64,000 nucleotides of DNA from Asparagopsis taxiformis (GCA_030407315.1 JALQPE010002214.1:96136-160135), one strand, 5' to 3'; positions 40,301 through 50,879 are shown, numbered from the stretch's first letter. A program made the numbers and translations. Notes: generated by a model from the sequence alone, not told the origin.

Positions 40301-42525
40301 TTATCGGCGCTTCTTAGCCGTTCGTCTTTTAGACGTTTTCTTAGCCGCTTGGCGGTTCCGCTTACGGAAGTATCGGGAGATTTGTTCGTCAGGCACGTTG
40401 TGCCGTTGCGTCCACGTGGGGTCACGGTATCCGTACCACCTTACGAGGAACCACTCCTCATTATCGTCGTCGACGACATGGTCGATCAAGTCGTCTATGG
40501 CGAATTCCTGTTCTTCAGGTGGTTCCAGGTTCTGGGAGATAGCTCCCTGTTCGGTTGGAACATCTTGACTCGACGAGCGTCGTCTTCTTCCGGTGTTAGC
40601 CGTGTCACCCGTAGGGTTAAGCGGCTCAGCCGAAGTGGCTTCTTGGGATATTTCCATGCCGTGCTGCCGACTTCTTGCTTGTCGATGAGGGCGACTATTC
40701 TTCTTCGGGCTTGTTCCGGTTGGTTCCTTCTGGGTTGATCGGCGCAGCCGGGAGAACGTCTTGTTGGCGTCTTGGGAAGCAGGTTCCTGCATTTTGTCAA
40801 GAGTTTCATCCTCGGGGAGGTCAAGTTGAGTGGACATCGGCTGTGAAGCAGCATTATCCTGACGATGAATATCGGCCTGGGCCCCCTCCTTAAAGACGGT
40901 TCGTCTCGGACCGATACTCGGTGTATTGGTTACGGAATCGCCTTCAACCGCGGAGCGGGATGACAAAGGCTTGGTTACAGGGTGACCTGGGGGTTGTTCG
41001 GTTGGAAGAGGTACGCGCTGCGGGCTTGATGCATCACGATGTAGGCACTCTTCCGCCATACTCGGCACCGTGTTGGCGGTTTGGTCGTCGGTTCCCACCG
41101 CAGGTGCGGATGCTCCGTTAGAAGTTAACCGTGAGTGCGGTGTTTCCTGTTCAGGTTGTGGCGCATACGTCACGCGGTCGTGGCTAACTTGTTCGACAAG
41201 TCCATCCTGTTCTATGTGAACGGTTCGCCTACCGGCTTTCACGACCTTGAAATGTCCTTGCGCTAGTGGCGTTAACTTGTTTCGTTCCCGTACCTCGGGG
41301 TTGTCAAGGTAGACGTAGTCACCCTCCTGGAGGAGTCGTTTGGTCTTCCGGACTGCCCGGTCAAAGTCTCGCTTATAACGCGCTTGCGTGGCGTGTAGCC
41401 TTTGACCGGCCTTCTCAATTGCTTGAGCAATCCGTTGCAGGAAGTCCTGTTTCAAGAAAGCGTCCGGTTTTTGCCGTGTTCTTGTCGAGTGATGAAGGGA
41501 ATAAGGGGGTGGTGGTCTACTTAGGATAAGGTCAAAGGGTGTCGTCCCTGTCGTGCGATGCACGTGCGTATTGTACGCGTACGTCAACGCTGGTGCGTAC
41601 ACGTCCCAGTCATTCTGGTTTTCGTTTACGTAGTTGCGTAACATGTTCAACAACGTACGGTTATACCGTTCCACCTGGCCGTTGGTCTGTGGGTGGTAGG
41701 TCGTTGTGAACAAGTTCTTTGTTCCAAGTTGCAGGCAAACAGCCTGAAAAAGTTTGGAAGCAAACTGAGGTCCGTTATCGGAGAGCAACGTCCTAGGGGG
41801 ACCGTACTTGAAAATCCAGTGGGTGCAGAAGGCGACAGCCACATGGTAAGCAGTGATACTGCGTAATGGTACAACCTGTGTAAGCTTCGTGAAGCGACAG
41901 GTAATTACTAAGAGGTGAAGGTTACCCTTCTTTGTTTTAGGCAGAGGGCCTAATAAGTCTATAGAGACTTCTTCCAGCGGTGCTGAAGCTGGGAACAGTT
42001 TCAAGGTATACGCAACTTGAGTCGGTTCCTGGCGCAAGCCTGACAACGTTCAACCGTAGCGGTGATATCCGCGGCCATGGCCGGCCAGTAGTACGAGAGA
42101 CGCATGGTCTCATACATACGGTTTTGTCCGGGGTGACCCGCGAGTACATCGTGATGACACATCTTCAACAGGCGGGGCCTGAGTGTTCTTGGTACAACCA
42201 CCTGGTGGGAATTGTCAAGGGTGGATTTACGTCGCAAGACACCTTTGTCATCTTCGAAGAAGACAGTGTCAGACTTCTGACTTGTCAATACTTGTTGACA
42301 AAAGTCATCAGAGCGTTGCTCCTCGATCCACTCGTTGAGTGTGATTGGTTCGGAACCTTCTGTCGGAGGATGTGTCGTCATGACAGCTTGGTTTTCCTCC
42401 ATCAGGGGGGTGTCAGCGGAAGTTCGCGCGATGAGTACATCAAAGAACCACGGGTTCATCTCTTCGATAACAGGTATTTCCTGGTGAAGGTCATACGCGA
42501 AGAGCGTGGGTATTTCGTCATCCAC
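40301..42525 (-). pseudogene. pol: Ty3-A integrase with chromodomain (one frameshift)
   Basis: Inserts the cDNA into the genome. The zinc domain (HHDVLAGHPG near 42165, CQACARN near 42040) is in one frame (42525-42001). The core and C-terminus are in another (42046-40301): SIDLLGP (near 41960), LLSDNGPQF (near 41790), NGQVERYNRT (near 41670). A GDYVYLDNPE-type GPY/F-like region follows, then a Ser/Thr/Gln-rich linker, and finally a chromodomain (FLVRWYGYRDPTW, about 40395-40510) and a Lys/Arg tail. The frameshift near 42020-42040 fits loss of one base. The final chromodomain has a shortened TWxP part, but the aromatic Trp/Tyr residues are kept. Confidence 0.85.
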
Positions 42526-44504
42526 TGGATGGGGTCTGCCCCTTCCGTTTCGACACGCGATAACGCGTCTGGTACTTGGTGAACCCTTCCAGGACGATAG
42601 ACTATGGTGTAGTCAAACTCCGACAGACGGAGTCGCCAACGACACAGGCGCCCTGACGGGTCAGTGATATTCATCAACCAACGCAACGCGTTATGATCGG
42701 ACCTCACAACGAACTTTGTTTGTTCAAGGTACGGCCTAAGGGTAGTGACTGCCCATACTACGGCGAGACACTCGCGCTCCGTCGGAGAATATCCCCGTTC
42801 AGGTTTGGTCAATGTCCGCGACCAATATCCTACAGGACGATAGTCGTCGTCATCCTGCTGTTGCAACAGCGCACACCCTATCTGATACGCAGAGGCGTCT
42901 GTATCTACGATGTAGGGTTTACCCACCCTGGGCAAAGCCAGTATCGGTGGTTGCACCAGAGATTCTTTAAGTTTATCGAACGCGTGGCGTTGTTCCGCCG
43001 TTGGAGGACTTGAACCGAAGCTCGGTAGTTTTTCTTTGGTCAACATCGCGTTGAGGGGGTGGGAGATATCCGCATACCCTTTGACGAAACGGCGGAAGAC
43101 ACCGCAGCTCCCCAGGAAGGAACGCATTTGCGTGGGGGTGGTTGGAAAAGTTGCTTTCGCGATAGCATCCGTCGCAGTTTGGGCGACCGCCAGCTTACCT
43201 GGCATAACAACATGTCCGAGGTAGTCTACTTTTGCTTCGAAGAAGTGGCACTTGGCCAGCTTGAGGGTTACCCCTGCCGTCCTCAACAGTGTGAGTACCT
43301 GGTCCACTTGGTGGAGGTGGTCTTCCTCACTACGTGAGAAGACGATGACGTCGTCGAGATAGATAAGACATGTTTGCCAGCGTACGCTGCTTAGGATAAT
43401 GTCAATCGCACGTTGGAACGTGGCTGGTGCATTCTTCAGCCCGAAGGGCAGTCGTTTAAACCGATACGTCCCAAAATGTGACGTGAAAGCCGTCTTATCC
43501 CGATCCTCGGAGGCAACGGGTATTTGCCAATAGCCTGAGTTGCAATCAAGCGTGGTGAACACGCGTGCATCTCCTAAGGAGTCTATGCAATCGTCCATAC
43601 GGGGTAACGGATAAGCATCCGAGATGGTGATGTCGTTGAGACGTCGGTAGTCAACGCAGAAGCGTAATTTACCATCCTTCTTGGGTACCAAGACCACGGG
43701 GCTAGCCCATTCAGAGTTCGAAGGCTCGATGACTCCTTTTTCTAGCATGGAGATGATCTCCTTACTTGCTAGCTCCCTCCTCAAGGGTCCCATTCGGTAT
43801 GGTTGCTGTCGACGCGGTCGACTTCCTTCGACTATATCAATCCGATGCTCGGTTGCTTTAATGTCTCCAAGAGACCCGTCCCACATTGACTCGTGTTGCG
43901 TTAGCATCGCTATAATTTTCTCCTTCAACTGTGGTTGCTGAAGGTGTTCCAAGGATACATCCTCCCGCCATTGCGGATTCTCTTTCTCCTTGGTTCCCAT
44001 CATCGGGTTGGTTAGACTGATGATACGGTTTGAGCCGGAAAAGGATAACTCACTAGGGAGCTTTTGATCGGCTGGGCCGGGTGCTCGACGGCCAATACCG
44101 ACAACCGTCCCCTTCGGGAGGTATCTTTCGGTCGAACCAAAATTGGTGAGAATGACAGTGAAGACTGTACGAGGAATGATTTCAGCAATGCCGTTCGGCA
44201 TTGAGATCCGCTGTCGGTGGAATAGTTTTTCCTTCGCCTCAAGGAGGCTTAGTCCGCCCCCAGCACAGACAACCGATGCGGTTACTTGACTCATGGGGGG
44301 AATTGAGATTTCTCTTGCTAGCCGGATCCGGTTTGACTGGTGGTCCAGATCGGTACCCTGCGAAGGGTTTGGTTCATGTACATAGCAAGAAGAAGAGTTA
44401 TTCAATTTACTCACATTCTGCATAAGCAGGATGGCGATCGATCCACCATCGTGTACATCAATGCGCTGAGCGCGGCATCGAATTGCATCTACATGTGAGT
44501 TCAT
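42456..44504 (-). CDS. pol: Ty3-A reverse transcriptase and RNase H
   Basis: A continuous 682-codon frame. The RT motifs run in order: CVDYRRLND (near 43650), TTLDCNSGYWQIP (near 43545), RLPFGLKNAPATF (near 43440), YLDD (43350-43361) and YLGHV (near 43225). RNase H follows with VDTDAS (near 42905), TEREC (near 42780), RSDHNALRW (near 42690) and a DALS end (near 42560). It is one part of the pol polyprotein; the frame before it (protease) and the one after it (integrase) are each offset by one base in the same direction. The ATG at 44504 is not a true start, because the frame is open upstream. Confidence 0.85.
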   Translation of the reverse strand: MNSHVDAIRCRAQRIDVHDGGSIAILLMQNVSKLNNSSSCYVHEPNPSQGTDLDHQSNRIRLAREISIPPMSQVTASVVCAGGGLSLLEAKEKLFHRQRISMPNGIAEIIPRTVFTVILTNFGSTERYLPKGTVVGIGRRAPGPADQKLPSELSFSGSNRIISLTNPMMGTKEKENPQWREDVSLEHLQQPQLKEKIIAMLTQHESMWDGSLGDIKATEHRIDIVEGSRPRRQQPYRMGPLRRELASKEIISMLEKGVIEPSNSEWASPVVLVPKKDGKLRFCVDYRRLNDITISDAYPLPRMDDCIDSLGDARVFTTLDCNSGYWQIPVASEDRDKTAFTSHFGTYRFKRLPFGLKNAPATFQRAIDIILSSVRWQTCLIYLDDVIVFSRSEEDHLHQVDQVLTLLRTAGVTLKLAKCHFFEAKVDYLGHVVMPGKLAVAQTATDAIAKATFPTTPTQMRSFLGSCGVFRRFVKGYADISHPLNAMLTKEKLPSFGSSPPTAEQRHAFDKLKESLVQPPILALPRVGKPYIVDTDASAYQIGCALLQQQDDDDYRPVGYWSRTLTKPERGYSPTERECLAVVWAVTTLRPYLEQTKFVVRSDHNALRWLMNITDPSGRLCRWRLRLSEFDYTIVYRPGRVHQVPDALSRVETEGADPIQWMTKYPRSSRMTFTRKYLLSKR

Positions 44505-44545
44505 GATACTTGTTCCCAGGATAACTGGTACTGCCAGCTTAGGTG

Positions 44546-44980
44546 CTACAAAGAATTCTGCGTCCAGAACCTTCGTCCTAGCTGTATTAGCAGCTTGATT
44601 CTTCCTGTTATCCTGAGAGGATTACCATTGGCGTCTGCTAGTTGAGGGATATTCCCGGTCTGCGCGGCATAGGCCTTCCATCCTTTGGGTAAGGTTGATT
44701 CTTGGACTACAGAAGGGCCTGAACCTGTGTCCATAACCATACGCATAGGCGTTAGAAGTGTCTCAGATATTCCGATGGAACCTAAAACCACGTAGTGGGC
44801 TGCCTTCAAAAGACATGCAGCCTTTGGCTGAGAGGGGAGGGGATAAGGGATATCCCCGGTTGGTGTCTGGGTAGGACGGTTCAACCGATTTGGTTTCTTC
44901 GTTCCACCCTGTGGAGATGTGGATGGTGAGATGTCCACCCTACAGCGAAGCTGTTCCACCTCCTGGCGGGAGCGCGACAC
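44546..44980 (-). CDS. pol: Ty3-A aspartic protease
   Basis: Contains MVMDTGSGPSVV near 44730, the retroviral-type aspartic protease active site, after a low-complexity Ser/Pro/Thr leader. Its frame is -1 relative to gag. The junction at 44991-45007 reads GGAAAACTAA on the minus strand, where gag stops. The end of the protease (flap and C-terminal ILG-like segment) continues in the RT frame near 44550, so another one-base shift lies there. Confidence 0.75.
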   Translation of the reverse strand: MSRSRQEVEQLRCRVDISPSTSPQGGTKKPNRLNRPTQTPTGDIPYPLPSQPKAACLLKAAHYVVLGSIGISETLLTPMRMVMDTGSGPSVVQESTLPKGWKAYAAQTGNIPQLADANGNPLRITGRIKLLIQLGRRFWTQNSL

Positions 44981-44994
44981 CTCACTCCCCCCGG

Positions 44995-46911
44995 TTAGTT
45001 TTCCGACGACGTGTCGGATGATTCATCTGAAGATGCCAGGGCATCAACTGCGGTTTCTGCTGAGAGAGATGAACCTATACTTCGTTGAAGTCCGGTAACC
45101 GGATTGGCTTGGTCAACGACGGTGTCGTTCTCGGCAAACGCGACCATGCGTGGAAACGGTTTCTGCCGTTGGAGAATCGTCTTTGCAGGGACCTGCTTCT
45201 TCTTGAACTTGTCGAATTGCCGTTGCTGTCGGCGCATGACTTGTTCCGGTTCTTGCTGGTATGCATAGTTTGCGAAAGCGAAATACATTCCTACGGAACG
45301 GGAGAGATACGGGCATGTGTACAGCGCGTGACCGGGTTGCCGGCATCCGGAGCAACGCCAATTGACCGCACCCTTCGGGATCATGGACTCGGCAAGATTC
45401 ACATGATCTTCGGTGAGGGGTGGTACTTCCATCGGCGGTGCCTCCGCGTTCGGACCCACAGTCAGTGGTTGTAACGTCTGCGACGTAGTTGCTTCTCTCC
45501 TCATTCCGAGGTCTTCTCTAGCCATGGTGGCTAGTAACGCTTTGCGTTTCCGTTCGGCGAGTTCCCTACTAGGTTACATCTTGGGCTTAGCCGTGTTTAG
45601 GGAATCCCCGAGTCCTTTTGCCAGATTGCGCACAGCAAGGAAATCTTCGCCGTCTCGGCCAACGGTGACCTTCACGGTGTCTTTTACCCCCGGGCGTAGC
45701 CCTTTGAGGTAGTAGTTTACCAGGTCTCTTTCAGAGAAAACATTGGCACACAACAGTGCGGCCTCTTGCAGTCTGTCGGCGTATTCTGCCTCATCTTCGT
45801 GAGGTTCTTGTTTAATACGCGTGACCGCGTCGTAGGCGTCAGCCAAAACTGTATCCGTTGCATAACGAGAAAGTAAAGCATGGACGGCCTGTGGCCACGT
45901 TATCTGCTGGTGCAGTTGATTTAGCAACTTCCTTTTCCGAGATTCGGACGCGATGAATCGTTGCGCATCTCCTTCAAGGAAATAACGTAGCAACTTTGTT
46001 GCTATTCCTTCTAATACTCCGCAGGAGTCACAAGCATCTTGGTACTCGGCGAGGAATCGAAGTATATCGATGGGTTGCGTTCCATCGAACGGCGTCAAGG
46101 ACGCATTGAAGTTCCGAATCTTTTCCGTTATCTTGTAGAGACTTCTACTCTTTCCGTTCGGAGCTTCTGTCGATGACGACTTGTCTTGTAACCGGTAATA
46201 CCGGTAGGATACTACACGATCGAACGCGGGTTCGCGGGCTCTTAAAGGAGTTAAGCCTGGTTCCAGGGGTCCTTCTTCTATTTCGAATGGATCCGAAGGT
46301 GTATCACCAAACCCAAAGACTGGGTCACCCACGTTAGGATTTCGACTTGGTACGGGACGGGCGAGAGACTCGCTGAGTAAGTCCACTCGATCAGATAAAC
46401 GTCTGGTGACGTCCACGACCTTGTCGAGCTTCTCGGCTTCCACAGCTACGCTGTTCTCGGCAGTGCCGTCTTGTTGGTTCCAAAGCCCTTGGTGCTGATC
46501 ACCGGAAGAAGAGCTAGCGTAGCTTCTTCTTTGTAGGTCGGTGACCTTCTTCTCAAGCCGGATAACCCGTTGTAGAAAATCCACACGGATAGACTTCCAC
46601 GTTCCCGAGAAGACTTCTACTTCTTTCTCATCTACCACTTCGTGGCAAATGGCTTTCAGCTTGGGTGCAAGCAAATCAATCGTGTTATCCACGAGAGTTG
46701 AGACGAGATCGCCGTGTCGGTCATCGAGGGTGTCCTCAACAGCTTGGCTGATCTCATCACGCATCTCTTTCAATTTATCATTGAGAATCTTGTCTGCATG
46801 TTCATGCATGAGTCGGAAGACTCCTTCCTCAGTGACGAATTCTTGGGTTGAACCTCCCCCGATGGGGTCTGACTCGGAGTCAGAATGTTCCGGAGACTTG
46901 TCCGATGGCAT
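44995..46911 (-). pseudogene. gag: Ty3-A gag and nucleocapsid with one in-frame stop
   Basis: Starts at the ATG at 46911. The first 445 codons (to 45577) have acidic and coiled-coil N-terminal parts and a Ty3-type capsid region (FDGTQPIDILRFLAEYQDA near 46080, RYFLEGDAQRF near 45975). After a single TAA at 45574-45576 the same frame stays open to 44995 and carries a CCHC knuckle, CSGCRQPGHALYTC, near 45315-45355. So capsid and nucleocapsid are separated only by one stop codon. It could be a mutation or a readthrough signal; I cannot tell. The end has an acidic Ser/Glu tail. Confidence 0.8.
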
Positions 46912-47013
46912 CACTTCTACTCTTGTTCAATGAGCTCACGTCTAACGACGAGTTTACTCTTCTTGAGTGGTTTCGGTGTGTCGTCGGTCGGCTGAGATGA
47001 CGGTAAGATTCTA

Positions 47014-47026
47014 GGTCGAGAGACCA
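47014..47026 (-). other. Ty3-A primer binding site
   Basis: TGGTCTCTCGACC on the minus strand, one base after the 5' LTR end. It starts with TGG, complementary to a tRNA CCA end. Which tRNA is used is not known. Confidence 0.65.
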
Positions 47027-47027
47027 A

Positions 47028-47685
47028 TGTAGTAGGTAGAAAATCCGCAAAGCGGCAAAACCACCCTACAGGTGTCCCGAGCCTCGGTAGTGTGGTAGAG
47101 CAAGCGAATCTTGCGTCAACCGCCAATGGCGAGTATACCACGAAAGGTCTTCCGGTAATACCGGGTGAAGGTTGGGGGTGCTCACGCACGAAGTGCGTAT
47201 TGATGGAGCGAAAGACGTAACCCGTCGAGCTGTATAGCTAAAGCTAATTCGTCCTAGAAGGATAGAAAAGAGCGATGCAAACACTGTTCAGTGGAGTCGT
47301 AAATTCCACGTGAGTTTACGTTACCTCTAAAGGTTAAGCACTCTGGCTAATCCAGAGGCATTTTATACTAAACTAAGTTACTGTAAACAGTTAGGGTAGG
47401 TAGACAGTTAGGAATAAATATCCTTATGTGCACCAATCAGATCCCTGATTATGGCGACTGCGGGAGCCCGCGAGATCACCGACTGTTAGTGTTACAGTGT
47501 AAAGTTAGCTGGGTCAGCTTAGTCAAAATTTGCCCCTTGTGGGGTCTTTAGTTGTCCCAATGGGTCCCTCTCCCTCACTGGTCTGAGGTACAGCGAGGCT
47601 GTTTCCATTGGTTATTCCCGAACCGGGGTCGTCCAATAGGATGTCGACACGACCCCACCAGGGCAGACCACTCCGTGGTATGACA
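47028..47685 (-). repeat. Ty3-A 5' LTR (658 bp)
   Basis: Nearly identical to 35632-36291. Drives sense transcription of gag-pol on the minus strand. Confidence 0.9.
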
Positions 47686-47722
47686 CTGACATCTCACATG
47701 TTGAGAACATGTGAGATGTCAG
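47686..47722. repeat. inverted repeat at the Ty3-A insertion site
   Basis: 17-bp perfect arms with a GAG loop. The first five bases are the CTGAC target duplication. With the left flank (GGTA before CTGAC at 35623-35631) the pre-insertion site was a perfect hairpin with 21-bp arms. Confidence 0.75.
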
Positions 47723-48112
47723 TACCCATGGATCACAAGAAGAACATGTTGAGGTGCGGTTCGGATATTCTTTCCATTAACGGAGGTGGAGGAGGCTATG
47801 GTGGAAGCCTGGAGAAGAATAGAGTAGTCCTATACCCATGGATCACAAGAAAACGTTGTTGGGCTCCTTTTCGAAGCCCATTCGTCTCTTGAATAAATTT
47901 AGCACCCAAATCATATACGATTGCCGAGTTGACACCCCGTATGTCTCGTTGGTAGAAATAGCAGGGGTTCCACCACTCAGTTGGCGGGAAGTAGTTACTG
48001 ATTATATGAGATATGGCTTAGCTCCCGCCAAAACCGATAGCTCTGGGCTCAGGTTCTCCAAATGTGGTTATACGAATGTGTTCTGACAATGCCAGAAGAC
48101 GAATATCTGCAT
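47723..48112. other. repeat-bearing flank with small open frame 47838-48086
   Basis: ACCCATGGATCACAAGAA occurs twice (47725 and 47834), with a Gly-codon-rich segment between them. The second copy opens an 82-codon ATG frame (47838-48086) with ordinary composition but no recognised motif. It may be an exon or chance. Confidence 0.3.
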
Positions 48113-48277
48113 CCTGATTTGAATTAAAATTTGGGCTATTCTCAAAAACATGCACATATGAACATGTTTTTGAGATGGGGATGTGCCGTACGGCACAATC
48201 GACCGCCGAAATCGATGTTTTTTGCAATATTTTTTCTGCCCGAAATTGTAGAATTTCTGGTCTGGCCAGCAATGCAT
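48113..48277. repeat. dispersed repeat, copy 2
   Basis: Copy of 34876-35040 with the same hairpin and GTGCCGTACGGCAC palindrome. It is followed by GGACATCC motifs to about 48325. Confidence 0.6.
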
Positions 48278-48642
48278 CTGAGCTGGACATCCCCATGTCC
48301 AGTGGCCGTCCGGATGTCGCTCACCTGGTAGGCGTGATGCACCTGTGACAACCTATGTGACTGCAGTCACAGCCGCCATGGCGGCCGTGCAGTACAACAC
48401 TCAAAGACAGGGAATCACAATCTTTTTAAACTTTTTCTCTACCACGTATCCGTCACAACTTATTACCTACACCGGTTACGGGTTTCAAGACCTTTCCAGT
48501 GCTGTGTACCCGTATACTCTGTTCCGTTCGATATCAACCAGTGTTCCTCACGAAAGAGTGCAAACGTCACGAGATACGTCGTCAAATTTGACTGTCTCGC
48601 CGAGCGGTCGCCATCCTGTACCGAATTTCCACTCATTCCATT

Positions 48643-48873
48643 ATGACGAATAAGCGCAGGCGCAACAGCAATCCGATCGTTGACGACGCAACCGTGCCAA
48701 TTCTGCGCGAACCCGCTAGCCCTTGGGAGGATTCTAGTGACATGGGTACACGTCGAAACGTAGGTCGCGCCGCCCGCGAAACTACTCTCGCTGGCAAAGA
48801 CTTCCTCCGCCTCTTGCTGGATTTGTTCGCCCACTCAAGTTTCGCAGACTTGACGGATGTGGAACAACGTTAG
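48643..48873 (+). CDS. hypothetical 76-residue protein
   Basis: An ATG frame with a basic start (MTNKRRRN) and an acidic, Leu-rich end (FLRLLLDLFAHSSF). No homologue recognised. It could be the N-terminal exon or fragment of an element protein, since the next ORF begins 550 bp later. The flanks (48326-48642 and 48874-49429) show nothing else, except CTATATAG at 49277-49284 just before an ATG at 49290 whose frame closes after 57 codons. Confidence 0.3.
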   Translation: MTNKRRRNSNPIVDDATVPILREPASPWEDSSDMGTRRNVGRAARETTLAGKDFLRLLLDLFAHSSFADLTDVEQR

Positions 48874-49429
48874 TTCTAGAAGTAGCTGGTACGAGCCACG
48901 GACACGCTGTCCTTACGAAACGAAACGAACAACGAAACAGTGCCACCTGCTGGTGTTTGACTGTATGTTCGGTAGCAAAGAAAGGATAGGGTAGAGAATA
49001 GGTTAGCAGGTAGACACGGGCGTCACGACGAACGATCCACGCGTGGACTACGTTAACGAACGAGGTGGTACGTCACCCGAGGCGCTCTCAACCAAGCCCG
49101 TAGGCACTACACGCGATCAGCCTCACGTGTGGCGATGGGTAGGGAGTACGCAGCTCGACGGAGACGAAGCCTCGTTAGGCGGAAACGTAATACGTAACGT
49201 AGAAGTCAGTCGTAGACTAGAGCACGTTGCCCGATCGTTGTCTTGTCCCCTTTCCCTCCCGGCACGATGCCAATACCTATATAGCCACGATGGCATCGCT
49301 TTACAGTGTAAACACTACTCGTAACGTCCCCGAATGGGAAAGGACCTTGTGGGTCACACGTAGGGACCCGTTGGTCCGTTGGCCGTTGCCAGTACGTTCG
49401 TTGCACACGTGTGCCGGTTGCGCGCGCGC

Positions 49430-50656
49430 ATGCGCCAGCAATGTTCGTGCATTGCTGTAGCCGGTCGTGTCCGCCGAAATTCGAATTCCGCGGAAAACGT
49501 AAATATTTGCAATTTCGGAATTGCCACGTATACTACAACGGACAAGCCGGGAGGTTTCACATACGCGGACCTTGGCGCTTGGGTTGCGCAGGGCACGGAA
49601 GAACAATTTCTGGCGCTGCAAGGTCGACTCAGCATGTCCTTCAGCGGTCGTTGGAAGAATGCTGGAGTCGAGGCGGATGTTGCCGAAATCGTCATGGCAG
49701 AGATGAACGTTGAGCGAGCCAAGCAGATTGTTCGTCTGGCATTACCGATTGCCGAGTTTTCAAGACAGGATGAGCGTATCGGGCAATGGGTTGAGCACTG
49801 CATCCTTTCTGGGATCGTGCCGCAGACCTTCCTTATTGGATGTAACATGCTTCCTTCGCCACTACAGGCGCCGCAGCGCGGGGAACCAAGCGCCTTCGTT
49901 CTTGCTCCACCGGAAACGTTCGAGGTATTGATGTATTTCCAAGCGTTGTCTATCATCCGAAATCACAACAAGAACCTGCCGCGTCGCCGAATAGGCGACG
50001 CGGCCGAAGAGGGGAACGAAGCCCCACGCGTCCCAGCCCATCGGAAAAGCACTAATCGAGCTTGTTACGTGGTTCAAGTTTTATACCATGCTTGGACCGA
50101 TGTGGCCTTCGCCGCAAAGTTTTCCAGCTTCGAAGAGTTGATGGCGCCGTACATCATTTTCGACAGCAGTGAGCATTGGTTTGACGTGCTCGATGAAGGT
50201 CTATTCGCACCGATGGAGCAGAAGCTAGATCTCTACCACGAAAAAGCTCCCCTATCTCATCCTGATGGATATGGTGGAAAAGTAGAGACAAGAACCAGTG
50301 CGCAGCACAGTGCATTTAGGGACCTTGTGAGGAAGTTCTTCGACCGGTTGCAGTTTCTTATCGTCAACCCGGACCTGTACACCTGGCCGGAGTCCGACCG
50401 CTGGGGGGCGCTGGAAATATACTTGTCAAGCGGAAATCCGGACAAGCTGCCAGCGTACTTTGACACCCTCGACGAAGACGTTATGGCTGTCCTCCGCCCG
50501 GCACCACAAGCCGCGGACGCAGAAAAGGTCCCCAAGCCGGTTGATGACACTCCCACTCGTCGCAACACAGGAGGGAGAGGTTTGGTTCCGTCGACAAGAC
50601 ACACAACCAGGCTTCAACTTGAACCTGGGAGGACCAGTCTTACTGCCCAAGTGTAG
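49430..50656 (+). CDS. orphan 408-codon ORF ending at an LTR fragment
   Basis: A long frame with natural protein composition, starting at the ATG 49430 (the frame is open slightly upstream). Mostly helical by eye, with YVVQVLYHAWTDVAFAAKF near the middle and a Pro/Arg tail. No motif recognised. Its stop TAG falls inside the first bases of an LTR-like sequence (TGTAGGACC at 50652), so it belongs to, or was cut by, a retroelement. It could be a gag-like or accessory protein of another family, or a degraded relative of the antisense ORFs. The antisense strand has open frames too, but with poorer composition. Confidence 0.4.
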   Translation: MRQQCSCIAVAGRVRRNSNSAENVNICNFGIATYTTTDKPGGFTYADLGAWVAQGTEEQFLALQGRLSMSFSGRWKNAGVEADVAEIVMAEMNVERAKQIVRLALPIAEFSRQDERIGQWVEHCILSGIVPQTFLIGCNMLPSPLQAPQRGEPSAFVLAPPETFEVLMYFQALSIIRNHNKNLPRRRIGDAAEEGNEAPRVPAHRKSTNRACYVVQVLYHAWTDVAFAAKFSSFEELMAPYIIFDSSEHWFDVLDEGLFAPMEQKLDLYHEKAPLSHPDGYGGKVETRTSAQHSAFRDLVRKFFDRLQFLIVNPDLYTWPESDRWGALEIYLSSGNPDKLPAYFDTLDEDVMAVLRPAPQAADAEKVPKPVDDTPTRRNTGGRGLVPSTRHTTRLQLEPGRTSLTAQV

Positions 50657-50879
50657 GACCAGCCGGGACGGCGGTCACTAGGAGAGTTCTAGAATCGCTT
50701 GCCGTGTCAGGGCGTAGTGAACCGGATCGCGCTGGTGAACTTGCGTTTCGCACGTCGCGCGGTCGCGGTGGCGATCGGGTGGTACAACCGCGGAACGCGC
50801 AGGGATCGATCGCAACACGGGATTCGCGGGCCGGCGCAAGCCGTGATCTCAGGGGGAGATCACCGAGTAAACTCGAGTA
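50652..50879 (-). repeat. LTR fragment related to the Ty3-B LTR
   Basis: Matches 14494-14717 with about 85 percent identity by eye, starting with the same TGTAGGACCAGC end and stopping at ACTCGAG, where GGACGTCC-family repeat begins. Confidence 0.6.

Larger units (their letters stand above)
35632..47685 (-). mobile_element. Ty3 element A: full-length chromovirus with antisense ORF
   Basis: 12,054 bp, flanked by 660- and 658-bp LTRs that are about 99 percent identical and by the target duplication CTGAC (35627-35631, 47686-47690). On the minus strand it has the 5' LTR, PBS (47014-47026), gag, nucleocapsid, protease, RT, RNase H, integrase, chromodomain, then a 1062-codon ORF in the opposite direction, PPT and 3' LTR. 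The close LTR identity points to recent insertion. Its enzymes are spread over several frames. Confidence 0.92.
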
